DNA of 64,000 nt from positions 124,001 to 188,000 of the forward strand of contig DASPNP010000022.1 in the NCBI GenBank assembly GCA_035626475.1, written 5' to 3'. The DNA comes from DASPKT01 sp035626475. GTDB lineage: Bacteria; Pseudomonadota; Alphaproteobacteria; Azospirillales; Azospirillaceae. The notes beneath the pieces are model-generated. The model was not told where the DNA came from, ran no database searches, and saw only the letters and a program-made list of their open reading frames with translations. This document shows, piece by piece, positions 8,340 through 16,680 of the stretch. The translations under genes and the position numbers were made by a program. Each line of letters starts with the position of its first letter. Positions within the stretch are counted from its first letter, which is position 1.

Positions 8340-9686
8340 ATGACACCCGCAACGCCCATTTCCGACGCCGACGCCCTGCTGGCACGGATTTCCTCGCGGG
8401 AGGCCAAGGTCGGGATCATCGGGCTCGGCTATGTCGGCCTGCCGCTGCTGCTGGCCTTCGGACAGGCGGGCTTCAGCGTCATCGGCTACGACATCGACCC
8501 CGCCAAGATCGAGAAGCTGCGCGCGGGTGAATGCTACATCCAGCACATCGACGCCTCGCCGCTGGTACCGCTGCTGCGCGCCGGGCGGCTGCACGCGACG
8601 GACGACTTGGCCGAGCTGGCCTCCGCCGACGCCGTCATCATCTGCGTGCCCACGCCCCTGACTCGGCAGCGCGAGCCCGACCTCAGCTACATCGAGCGGA
8701 CGGCGGAGTCGCTCCTGCCGCACCTGCGCCGGGGCCAACTGGTGGTCCTGGAGTCGACCACCTGGCCGGGCACGACCGTTGAGGTGATGAAGCCGATCCT
8801 GGAACGCAGCGGCCTGGTCTCCGGCCGCGACCTGTTCCTGGCCTACTCCCCGGAGCGGGAGGACCCCGGCAACGACCGCTTCTCGACCCGCACCATCCCC
8901 AAGGTGGTCGGCGGCGACGGCGAGGCCGCGGGGCGCATCTCCGCGGCCCTCTACAGCGGGGTGGTCAGCCAGGTCGTCCCTGTCCACTCAACCCAGGTGG
9001 CGGAAGCCGTCAAACTCACCGAGAACATCTTCCGCTCGGTCAACATCGCCCTGGTCAACGAGCTTAAGGTCGTCTTCTCGCGCATGGGCATCGACATCTG
9101 GGAGGTCATCGAGGCGGCGAAGAGCAAGCCCTTCGGCTACATGCCCTTCTATCCGGGTCCCGGCCTGGGCGGCCACTGCATCCCCATCGACCCCTTCTAC
9201 CTGACCTGGAAGGCGCGGGAGTTCAACATCAATACCCGCTTCATCGAGCTGGCCGGCGAGGTGAACTCGGCCATGCCGCTCTATGTGGTCGGCGTCCTCC
9301 AGAACGCGCTGAACGACCATTTCGCCAAGAGCCTCAAGGGCGCCCGAGTCCTCCTCATGGGCATGGCCTACAAGCGCGACGTCGACGACATCCGCGAAAG
9401 CCCGGCCCTGGCGCTGCTGCACCTGCTGGAGGAGCGCGGCGCGGTGGTCGATTACCACGACCCGCACGTGCCCGAGGTGCCGATGACGCGCGAACACGCC
9501 GTCTATGCCGGGCGCACCAGCGTGACGCTGACGCCGCCGGGGCTCGCCGCCTACGACGCGGTGCTCGTCTGTACCGATCACCGCGCCGTCGATTACGGCA
9601 TGGTGGCAGCCCATGCCCGCCTCGTCGTCGACACCCGCAACGCCTTGAAGGGGCTGGAGGGTACGGCACTGGTGGTGCAGGCATGA
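8340..9686 (+). CDS. wbpA: nucleotide-sugar 6-dehydrogenase (UDP-GlcNAc dehydrogenase, WbpA type)
   Basis: A 448-residue member of the UDP-glucose/GDP-mannose dehydrogenase family. The N-terminal NAD loop is GIIGLGYVGLPLL (around 25-37), and LVVLESTTWPGTT is the middle conserved segment. PGPGLGGHCIPIDPFY carries the catalytic cysteine at about residue 280. It should oxidise C6 of a UDP-sugar to the uronic acid with two NAD. Because wbpB-, wbpD- and wbpE-type genes follow directly, UDP-GlcNAc is the likely substrate rather than UDP-glucose. It is the first gene of a four-gene operon, with a 37-bp gap to the next gene. Confidence 0.88.
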   Translation: MTPATPISDADALLARISSREAKVGIIGLGYVGLPLLLAFGQAGFSVIGYDIDPAKIEKLRAGECYIQHIDASPLVPLLRAGRLHATDDLAELASADAVIICVPTPLTRQREPDLSYIERTAESLLPHLRRGQLVVLESTTWPGTTVEVMKPILERSGLVSGRDLFLAYSPEREDPGNDRFSTRTIPKVVGGDGEAAGRISAALYSGVVSQVVPVHSTQVAEAVKLTENIFRSVNIALVNELKVVFSRMGIDIWEVIEAAKSKPFGYMPFYPGPGLGGHCIPIDPFYLTWKAREFNINTRFIELAGEVNSAMPLYVVGVLQNALNDHFAKSLKGARVLLMGMAYKRDVDDIRESPALALLHLLEERGAVVDYHDPHVPEVPMTREHAVYAGRTSVTLTPPGLAAYDAVLVCTDHRAVDYGMVAAHARLVVDTRNALKGLEGTALVVQA

Positions 9687-9723
9687 CCGGCCGCTCAGCA
9701 GCGGCCCAGCAGGGATCCAGGAC

Positions 9724-10677
9724 ATGAAGAACTTCGCGCTCATCGGCGCCGCCGGCTACATCGCCCCGCGCCATCTGAAGGCGATCAAGGAGACCGGCAA
9801 CCGGCTGGTGGCCGCCCTGGATCCCAACGAGAGCGTCGGGATCATCGACAGCTTCTTCCCCGAGGCCCATTTCTTCACCGAGTTCGAGCGGTTCGACCGG
9901 CACATCGACATGCGCCGCCGCCGCGGGGAAGGGGTCGAGTACGTCTCGATCTGCTCGCCCAACTACCTGCACGACGCCCATATCCGCTTCGCCCTGCGCA
10001 GCGGCGCGGACGCGATCTGCGAGAAACCGCTCGTCCTCAATCCATGGAACGTGGATGCGCTGGCCGCCTTCGAGGCGGAGTCGGGACAGCGGATCCGGAG
10101 CATCCTGCAGCTGCGGCACCACCCGGCCATCATCGCGCTGCGCGACCGCGTCCAGGCGGCGCCGGCCGACAAGGTCTTCGACGTGGACCTCTCCTACCTG
10201 ACGGCTAGGGGCAACTGGTACCACGTCAGCTGGAAGGGCCAGGTCGAGAAGTCCGGCGGCATCGCCACGAACATCGGCGTCCATTTCTTCGACATGCTCG
10301 GCTGGATCTTCGGCCAGCGGCGCGCCAGCACCGTCCACCTGCACGGCGGCACCGCGGCGGCGGGCTATCTGGAATTCGAGCGGGCGCGCGTCCGCTGGTT
10401 CATGTCCATCGACGCCGAGCACCTTCCGGCGGAGGTGAAGGCCAAGGGCCAGCGCACCTACCGGTCCATCACGGTGGACGGCACGGAGCTGGAGTTCAGC
10501 GAAGGCTTCACCGACCTGCATACAGTCAGCTACGCCGAAATCCTGAAGGGGAACGGCTACGGGCCCGCCGACGTGCTGCCGTCCATCGAGACCGTCCACG
10601 GGATCCGCCACGCGGCCCCCCAGGGCCTCACCGGCGATTACCACCCGATGTGCCGCGTGGTCGGGGCGGGGGCCTGA
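9724..10677 (+). CDS. wbpB: Gfo/Idh/MocA oxidoreductase (UDP-GlcNAcA 3-dehydrogenase, WbpB/WlbA type)
   Basis: A 317-residue protein with a Rossmann N-terminus (FALIGAAGYIAPRHLKAIKETG), VEYVSICSPNYLHDAHI, and the family signature EKPLVLNPWNVD, whose Glu-Lys-Pro supplies the catalytic lysine. The residues around GAAGYIAPRH and the length fit the WlbA/WbpB subgroup, which oxidises C3 of UDP-N-acetylglucosaminuronate using 2-oxoglutarate for cofactor recycling. It lies between the dehydrogenase and the acyltransferase of the same pathway, with a 4-bp gap to the latter. Subgroup assignment relies on context as well as sequence. Confidence 0.87.
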   Translation: MKNFALIGAAGYIAPRHLKAIKETGNRLVAALDPNESVGIIDSFFPEAHFFTEFERFDRHIDMRRRRGEGVEYVSICSPNYLHDAHIRFALRSGADAICEKPLVLNPWNVDALAAFEAESGQRIRSILQLRHHPAIIALRDRVQAAPADKVFDVDLSYLTARGNWYHVSWKGQVEKSGGIATNIGVHFFDMLGWIFGQRRASTVHLHGGTAAAGYLEFERARVRWFMSIDAEHLPAEVKAKGQRTYRSITVDGTELEFSEGFTDLHTVSYAEILKGNGYGPADVLPSIETVHGIRHAAPQGLTGDYHPMCRVVGAGA

Positions 10678-10681
10678 GGCC

Positions 10682-11254
10682 ATGGCCGATCAGGGCTGGA
10701 CCCAGCATCCGACCGCCATCGTCGACGAGGGTGCACGCATCGGCGGCGGCACCCGCGTCTGGCACTGGACCCATGTCTGCGCCGGGGCGGAGATCGGCGC
10801 CGGCTGTTCGCTCGGTCAGAACGTCTTCGTCGCCAACCGGGTGCGCATCGGGAACGGCGTCAAGATCCAGAACAACGTGTCCATCTACGACAACGTAACC
10901 CTGGAGGACGGCGTCTTCTGCGGCCCCTCCGCCGTCTTCACCAACGTCGTCAATCCCCGTGCGGAAATCTCCCGCAAGGACGAGTACCGCGACACGACAG
11001 TCCGCCAGGGCGCGACGCTGGGCGCGAACTGCACGGTCGTCTGCGGCGTGACCATCGGCCGCTACGCCTTCATCGGCGCCGGCGCGGTGGTGACCTCGGA
11101 CGTCCCCGACTTCGCCCTGATGCTGGGCGTGCCCGCGCGGCGCGCAGGCTGGATGAGCCGGGCCGGCGAGCGCCTCGGCCCGGACCTGGTCTGCCCGCGC
11201 GACGGATCGCGCTATCGGCTGGCAGCTCCCGACAGGCTGGAGATCGACGAATGA
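10682..11254 (+). CDS. wbpD: left-handed beta-helix N-acetyltransferase (WbpD type)
   Basis: A 190-residue hexapeptide-repeat protein. Successive repeats with Ile/Val/Leu every six residues run from TAIVDEGARIGGGTRVWHW through VRIGNGVKIQNNVSIYD to VVCGVTIGRYAFIGAGAVVT. The signature NNVSIYDNVTLEDGVFCGPSAVF is characteristic of sugar 3-N-acyltransferases such as WbpD and WlbB, which act as trimers with acetyl-CoA. It would acetylate the 3-amino group of UDP-GlcNAc3NA. Its stop overlaps the start of the aminotransferase (ATGA), so the two are translationally coupled. In this operon the acyltransferase precedes the aminotransferase, although it acts after it. Confidence 0.9.
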   Translation: MADQGWTQHPTAIVDEGARIGGGTRVWHWTHVCAGAEIGAGCSLGQNVFVANRVRIGNGVKIQNNVSIYDNVTLEDGVFCGPSAVFTNVVNPRAEISRKDEYRDTTVRQGATLGANCTVVCGVTIGRYAFIGAGAVVTSDVPDFALMLGVPARRAGWMSRAGERLGPDLVCPRDGSRYRLAAPDRLEIDE

Positions 11255-12381
11255 CGCAGATTCCCTTCATCGATCTCGCCGCCCAGCGCCGGCGCCTCGG
11301 CAGCGGGCTCGACCAAGCCATCGCGCGGGTGCTCGACCATGGGGCATTCATCCTGGGACCCGAGGTGCAGGAGCTAGAAAGCCGCCTGGCAGCCTTCTCC
11401 GGCGCCCGGCATGCCATCGGCTGCGCCAACGGCACCGACGCTCTGGTGCTGGCGCTGATGGCGATGGGCATCGGACCCGGCTGTGCCGTCATCGTGCCCT
11501 CCTTCACCTTCGCGGCGACGGCCGAGGCCGTGGCGCTGGTCGGGGCGGTGCCGCTGTTCGTCGATGTGCGGGAGGACAGCTTTAACCTCGACGCGGAAGC
11601 GCTGCCGCAAGCCATCGACAAGGCGAAGTCCCTGGGGCTTTGCCCCGCCGCCGTCATTGCCGTGGACCTGTTCGGGCATCCGGCCGATTATCCCGCGATC
11701 GAGGCTGCCTGTGCCGCCTCGGGGCTGCAACTCATCGCCGACGCCGCGCAATCCTTCGGTGCCTCGCTGCACGGCCGGAGGGTCGGTACCTTCGGCCGGC
11801 TCACGACGACCAGCTTCTTTCCTGCCAAGCCGCTCGGCTGCTACGGCGACGGCGGCGCCCTTTTCACCGACGACGACGATCTGGCGACATTGCTGCGCAG
11901 CCTGCGCTTCCACGGCAAGGGCGCGGACAAGTATGACAATGTCAGGGTCGGACTGAACAGCCGCCTGGACACGCTGCAGGCCGCCATCCTGCTGGAGAAG
12001 CTGTCGATCTTCGAAGACGAGCTTTCCAGGCGGGATGCCGTGGCGCGGCGCTACGACCACGGTCTCGAGGGCGCCGTCGCGACCCCGAGGGTGCACCCCG
12101 AAGCTGCGAGCGCCTGGGCGCAATACACCATCCGGGTCGCGCCGGAGCGCCGCGACGGCTTGATCCGACAGCTGGCCGCTGCAGGCGTCCCCACGGCGCT
12201 CTATTACCCGACGCCGCTGCACCGGCAGACGGCATACCGGCACCATCCGAGGGCGCGTGCCGATCTTCCGGTCAGCGACGCGCTGGCGGCATCAGTCCTC
12301 AGCCTGCCGATGCATCCCTACCTGGAACCGTCCGTCCAGGACCGCATCATCACGGCGATCCGCGAGGCCGTCAGGGACTGA
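11251..12381 (+). CDS. wbpE: DegT/DnrJ/EryC1 aminotransferase (WbpE type)
   Basis: A 376-residue PLP enzyme of typical length. GCANGTDALVLAL binds the cofactor phosphate, LIADAAQSFGAS carries the ring-stacking and Asp residues, and SFFPAKPLGCYGDGG has the Schiff-base lysine at about residue 193. It should transfer an amino group from glutamate to the C3-keto UDP-uronate made by the two dehydrogenases upstream. With the acyltransferase it completes UDP-2,3-diacetamido-2,3-dideoxy-glucuronate. No WbpI-type 2-epimerase to the manno form is seen in the window. It ends 11 bp inside the convergent HAD-domain gene. Confidence 0.9.
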   Translation: MTQIPFIDLAAQRRRLGSGLDQAIARVLDHGAFILGPEVQELESRLAAFSGARHAIGCANGTDALVLALMAMGIGPGCAVIVPSFTFAATAEAVALVGAVPLFVDVREDSFNLDAEALPQAIDKAKSLGLCPAAVIAVDLFGHPADYPAIEAACAASGLQLIADAAQSFGASLHGRRVGTFGRLTTTSFFPAKPLGCYGDGGALFTDDDDLATLLRSLRFHGKGADKYDNVRVGLNSRLDTLQAAILLEKLSIFEDELSRRDAVARRYDHGLEGAVATPRVHPEAASAWAQYTIRVAPERRDGLIRQLAAAGVPTALYYPTPLHRQTAYRHHPRARADLPVSDALAASVLSLPMHPYLEPSVQDRIITAIREAVRD

Positions 12382-14737
12382 CTCCGTCCAGGTCCGGGCG
12401 GCCGAGGGCGACCAGCCGAACCGACCGGCCCCCGCCGCGTCGCACCAGCTCCGCCAGCTTGTCCGCATAGCCGAGGGTCACCAGCACCACCGCGTCGGCA
12501 TCGATCTCCGCCAGCCGGTCCAGCCCGGTCACGGGCACCCCATGGAACCGCGGCGCAGGCGCGAGGTGCTCCATCAGGTCGGCATAAGAGGTCAGTTCCA
12601 GGCCGGCGGCCGCCGCCGTACGGATGAATTCCGGTCCCATGCCGCCGTCCCCTCCGACGGCGGCGATGGCGATACGCCGGATGCCGCGGCGCCGCGCCTC
12701 GGTGACCAGGGCGCGGCATACCGTACCGTGGCCGACCTCAAGCGCGACCGCTTCCGCCACCCGGCTGAAGACGGCCGGATCGCCGAGAGTCAGCGCGCCC
12801 TGAGGCCAGGGCACCGTCATGGGACGGGTGCCCATCGCCATGCTCATCAAAGGCAGCGGCGAAGGTCCCGCCAAGCCGGAAACGCCCTTGACCGCCGCGG
12901 CGTCGCAGATGATGCGCTCCCGGTCGGTGCCGTCGTTGTAGTCGTAGCCCAGGGATCCCAGCGCTTCGGCCTCTTCGGCCGTCGGCATCAGGAGAGCCGC
13001 CGCGAGCGGGAACAGGGCGGCTTCGCCCAGTGCGGGCGGCGCTCCCCCTGCGGCCGTGCCGTAGAGCCGGATGCCCGCCTGCACTGCTGCGAGCGCGACA
13101 GCCTCGTCCCCGCGGGCCGGCGGGCTGCCGAGAAGGGGCAGGACCGTGCCGTCCCGGTCTTCGTAGCCCAAGGTGGTGCCATGCAGACCGGTCAGGGCAC
13201 GCTCCAGGATCTGCGGAGTCCGGTAAAGAACCCGGCCCAAGACCATCCCGAGGGCGGTATCGGCACAGTAGACGCTGACCGGCAGTCCCCGGCGCAAAGG
13301 CCCCGCCACGTCCGGGACCGCGTAACAGAGATAGGTGTGGAAACGCGAGCGGCCGTCCTGGAAAAGACCGGCGATCGCCTCCGGCGTCGTCCCTCTGGCG
13401 CCGAGATCGACGAGAGCCACCCGGCCCGCCGAGCCCAGCCGGTCCTCCAGATAGGCGTGTGCCAGCCTGCGCACCTCAGCGGCTCGCCGAGCCGCCTGCT
13501 GGCGGTTTTCCGGAGCATCGAACAAGGCCAGAACCGCATCGAGCGCCGGCCGGCCGTCCGGCATCGCCGCCCCGGCCAGATCGTCCATCCTGTAGCCGGT
13601 CAGAGACCCGTAGCCGGCCGGTATGGCGATGCCCGCCAGCGCCATGAGACTGTCCCAGGCGAGGTGGGGACGCGACTGTAGCAGGGCCCGGGCCTTGTCG
13701 GCCCCGAAATCCGCGAATTCCAGGGGCGCCAGCGCCTGCCGCGAAACATGCAGCGGGACGACGGTCATGTCGTATCCACGAAGCCGGATCCAATCCTCCA
13801 TCAGCGGTGCGAAGAGGACGGCTTCCCGCATCAGCGGGGCGATCACCCCGATGCCCCGCCGGCGGCAATCCTCCACCACCCAACGGCAGTACTCGGCCAC
13901 GGCCGGCCCGAGGACCAACGCCCCGAATTCGGTCCAGAAGGACATGTCCGGCCCGGCTTCCCGGAGGGCCAGGGCGGCCAGCCGGCGCGTGGGCAACGCC
14001 GCCGGTCGAGCCAACCCGGCGACCAGGCGCTCGCGCTCCTGCAGAGCGGCATGACGCGGCACCGGCACGTAATGCAGGGCACGAAGACCCAGGCCAGCGG
14101 GCATCGCCAGGTCGGCGATGGGGTCGTCTCCCATGTGAAGGATGCGGTCGGGGAGAATGTCGGGGTGATCGGCGATCAGCTTGTGGAAGAGGCCGCCATC
14201 GCGCTTGGAGCAGCCATGTCCGCTGGAGACGTAGAGGGCGGCGTAGAGCCCGCCGTGGATGCCGGCCGCGAGAAGCAGGTCGGTCAGCTCCGCGTGCGAC
14301 AGATACATGTCGGACAGCAGGACGACGCGCATTCCGCGCCGGGCGAGTTCCTCCAGCCACGGCAGCAGCAGAGGATTGGCAAACACCAGCTCGCGCTCGA
14401 CCTCCAATTCGATCCGGGCCAACGCGGCGGGATCGCCAAGCGAGGCTTCGGCATAGATGTCCGCCAGCCCGACCTCGGTCGACGCCCGGGTTGCCTGCGC
14501 CTTCGACCGGGCCGCCTGTTCCGCCGACTGCCGGACCAGACGGAAAAGTGACGGCGTCACCCCCTCATCGATGATATTCCGCTCCACCGCCCGGCGTCCC
14601 ACGATGTCGAAGGCGTCCGCCGGGGTGTCCACACGCCGCAGCAGCAAGGTATCGAAAATATCCAGCGACATCAGTTCTGGAACCGGCTCCACGGCTCCGG
14701 AAAAGCCAGGTATGCCAATCGGCTGAGTCATAGGCAT
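12371..14737 (-). CDS. large HAD-family hydrolase domain protein of glycan clusters
   Basis: A 788-residue protein. The N-terminal about 260 residues carry all four haloacid-dehalogenase motifs: SLDIFDTLLLRR (motif I, nucleophile Asp), VVLLSDMYLS (II), a Lys in GCSKRDGGLF (III) and ILHMGDDPIAD (IV). The middle region (about 280-560) matches the poorly characterised part of similar long HAD proteins found beside glycosyltransferases, with GIGVIAPLMREAVLFAP. The last about 150 residues (RRGIRRIAIAAVGGDGG...DADAVVLVTLGYADKLAEL) form a Rossmann-like sugar-associated domain. The role may be phosphatase or glycan phosphoryl chemistry; the substrate is unknown. It converges on wbpE with an 11-bp overlap. 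Confidence 0.7.
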   Translation of the reverse strand: MPMTQPIGIPGFSGAVEPVPELMSLDIFDTLLLRRVDTPADAFDIVGRRAVERNIIDEGVTPSLFRLVRQSAEQAARSKAQATRASTEVGLADIYAEASLGDPAALARIELEVERELVFANPLLLPWLEELARRGMRVVLLSDMYLSHAELTDLLLAAGIHGGLYAALYVSSGHGCSKRDGGLFHKLIADHPDILPDRILHMGDDPIADLAMPAGLGLRALHYVPVPRHAALQERERLVAGLARPAALPTRRLAALALREAGPDMSFWTEFGALVLGPAVAEYCRWVVEDCRRRGIGVIAPLMREAVLFAPLMEDWIRLRGYDMTVVPLHVSRQALAPLEFADFGADKARALLQSRPHLAWDSLMALAGIAIPAGYGSLTGYRMDDLAGAAMPDGRPALDAVLALFDAPENRQQAARRAAEVRRLAHAYLEDRLGSAGRVALVDLGARGTTPEAIAGLFQDGRSRFHTYLCYAVPDVAGPLRRGLPVSVYCADTALGMVLGRVLYRTPQILERALTGLHGTTLGYEDRDGTVLPLLGSPPARGDEAVALAAVQAGIRLYGTAAGGAPPALGEAALFPLAAALLMPTAEEAEALGSLGYDYNDGTDRERIICDAAAVKGVSGLAGPSPLPLMSMAMGTRPMTVPWPQGALTLGDPAVFSRVAEAVALEVGHGTVCRALVTEARRRGIRRIAIAAVGGDGGMGPEFIRTAAAAGLELTSYADLMEHLAPAPRFHGVPVTGLDRLAEIDADAVVLVTLGYADKLAELVRRGGGRSVRLVALGRPDLDGVSP

Positions 14738-14768
14738 GCAAGTCTCGGCAGGCGGTCAGGGGGACCCG

Positions 14769-14815
14769 GGTGGCCCCCGCGGAGTTTCCCGCGGGGTATC
14801 CGCCCCCGGGCCACC
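14769..14815. other. nested inverted repeat (stem-loop)
   Basis: An inner perfect 8-bp stem CCCCGCGG (14775-14782) pairs with CCGCGGGG (14789-14796) across a 6-base loop. An outer 8-bp pair, GGTGGCCC and GGGCCACC, flanks it. There is no T-run on either strand, so a factor-independent terminator is not clear. It lies upstream of the HAD gene and downstream of the broken manC gene. Confidence 0.4.
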
Positions 14816-14820
14816 ATACG

Positions 14821-15027
14821 TCAATCCGGGCCGGGAGAACGAGGCGCCATCGCGACCCCGGAAGCCAAATCGTGGAACGCTCCTCTCCAAACCGCGGCGT
14901 CCGGCAGCATCTGTCGGCCGTTGGAGCGGCGGTAATGGCGCCGGCGGTGGACCGGGACTTTGTGGACGGGGGTGCCGATCCCGGCTGCCCGCAGCCGCGC
15001 GATCAACGCGGAGAGGTCCGGCCGCAA
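14821..15027 (-). pseudogene. decayed C-terminal fragment of a PseC-type aminotransferase
   Basis: An open stretch of 68 codons whose first about 55 residues copy the C-terminal region of the intact PseC protein encoded at 16666-17892. SALIARLRAAGIGTPVHKVP aligns with SALMARLRASGIGTQVHYIP. Next, VHRRRHYRRSNGRQMLPDA aligns with VHRQPYYRRRYGQQMLPGA. The match then fades where PseC has LSLPLFPDM. There is no PLP-binding region and no full-length frame around it, so it is a remnant of a duplication or recombination rather than a gene. It abuts the 3' end of the frameshifted manC gene. Confidence 0.8.
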
Positions 15028-15030
15028 GGA

Positions 15031-16455
15031 TCACCCGCGCCCGTAGCTGTCCTCGATCCGCACGATGTCGTCCTCGCCCAGATAGGCGCCGGACTGCACC
15101 TCGATGATGTTCAGCGGCACCTTGCCGGGGTTCTCCAGCCGGTGGGCGCAGCCGAGCGGCAGGTAGACCGACTCGTTCTCGCGCACGATCAGCCGCTCGT
15201 CGTCGCGGGTGACCAGCGCGGTGCCGTTCACCACCACCCAGTGCTCGGCCCGGTGGAAATGCTTCTGCAGCGACAGGCGCTGGCCCGGCAGCACCGTCAG
15301 GCGCTTGACCTGGAACCGCTCGCCGGCGTGCAGCGGCTGGTAGAAGCCCCAGGGCCGGAAGACCCGCGGCGGGCTCTTGGCCTCGCTCCGCCCCGCCTCA
15401 TCCAGGCGGCGCACCAGCGTGCGCACCTCCTGCGCACGGTCGCGCGGCGCCACCAGCACCGCGTCCGGCGGCGCCACCACGATCAGGTCGCGCAATCCCA
15501 GCGCCGCCGTCACCACGCCGTCGGAGCGCAGATGGCAGCCGGCGCAATCCTCGACCAGCACGTCCCCGGTGACGGCATTGCCGGCCGTGTCCCGGGGCAG
15601 CACCTCGTGCAGCGCCTCCCACGACCCGATGTCGCTCCAGCCGATGGCGCAGGGCACCACCGCCACCTTGTCGGACCGGGAGAACAGGGCGTCGTCGATC
15701 GAGACGGCGGGCAGGGACTGGAAGCGCCCGGGCTCCAGCCGCTCGAAATCCAGGTCGCGGGCGCGGCCCGCCACGGCGGCGCGCACGCCCGCCAGCAGGT
15801 CCGGCGCCAGCCGGTCCAGCTCCGGCCAGCAGGATGTCGGCGCGCATCAGGAACATGCCGCTGTTCCAGAGATGCCGCCCGCCGGCGAGATAGCCGGCCG
15901 CCCGGACCGCGTCCGGCTTCTCGACGAAGCCGTCGGCCCGGTGCACGCCCGGCAGCCCGTCCAGCGGCTCGCCGCGCGCGACATAGCCGTAGCCCGTCTC
16001 CGGGCGGGTCGGGTCGATGCCGAAGGTGACGAGATGGCCCGCCCGCGCCGCGGCGGTACCGGCCGCCAACGCCCGTCGCCAAGCCGCCTCGTCGGTGATG
16101 ACATGGTCGGCGGGCAGCGCCAGCATCAGCGCGTCCGGCGCCGTCTCGGCCAGCACGCAAGCGGCGGCGGCGACCGCGGCGGCGGTGTTGCGCGCGACCG
16201 GTTCCAGCAGGATCGGCCGGGCGCCGCCGCCCGCCTCGCGCAGCTGCTCGGCCACCAGGAAGCGGGGTCCTGCGCGGCCACGACCAGGGGCGGCTCCAGC
16301 CCCGCGCCGGCGCAGCGGTCCAGCGTGCGCAGCAGCAGGCTCCTCGGCCCGTCCAGCGCCAGGAACTGCTTGGGATAGGTCTCGCGCGACAGGGGCCAGA
16401 GCCGGGTGCCGGAACCGCCCGACAGGATCACGGGAATGATACCGTCCGTGGCCAT
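15031..16455 (-). pseudogene. manC: mannose-1-phosphate guanylyltransferase / mannose-6-phosphate isomerase, frameshifted
   Basis: Read across three segments this is a full-length bifunctional enzyme of about 474 residues. The N-terminus has VILSGGSGTRLWPLSR (nucleotidyltransferase signature). The middle has GYGYVARGEPL, FVEKPD and WNSGMFLM. The C-terminus is the cupin isomerase domain, with RPWGFYQPLHAGERFQVK and HFHRAEHWVVV. A missing base in the G run at 16264-16267 (plus strand) shifts the frame, and an extra base at 15822-15823 restores it, leaving about 440 bp out of frame and an early stop. All motifs survive, so this is either a recent inactivation or two sequence errors. An intact enzyme would make GDP-mannose from fructose-6-phosphate-derived mannose phosphates. 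Confidence 0.85.
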
Positions 16456-16652
16456 GCGCCGCCCCTATGCCGCGCCCGGTGGCAACTCGGGGAGACACGC
16501 CCCGTTCCGACCGGCGGTACCGGTGACGGGGGCCGTCTTATCACGCATCTCGCACCTATGCCGCTCACGGGACGGGTTGGCAGACACCCCCAGCCTATCC
16601 GCCGGCCTCCCCCACCCGCAAGGCGCATGCCTGCCGCCGGAAGGGCGGCGCC

Positions 16653-16680
16653 CCGGTTCGGACGCTCAGGTCCGAACCGG
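16653..16680 (-). terminator. hairpin spanning the pseC stop codon
   Basis: A perfect 11-bp stem CCGGTTCGGAC (16653-16663) pairs with GTCCGAACCGG (16670-16680) around a 6-base loop. The stop codon of pseC lies in the loop, so the coding sequence of the last codons is the stem. It sits at the end of the pseB-pseC transcript. The hairpin could end transcription or protect the 3' end, although no T-run follows on the minus strand. Confidence 0.5.

Noticed and set aside
8118..8987. Minus-strand 289-codon frame over the wbpA start
   Set aside because: It crosses the intergenic region and the antisense of wbpA, with shadow composition.
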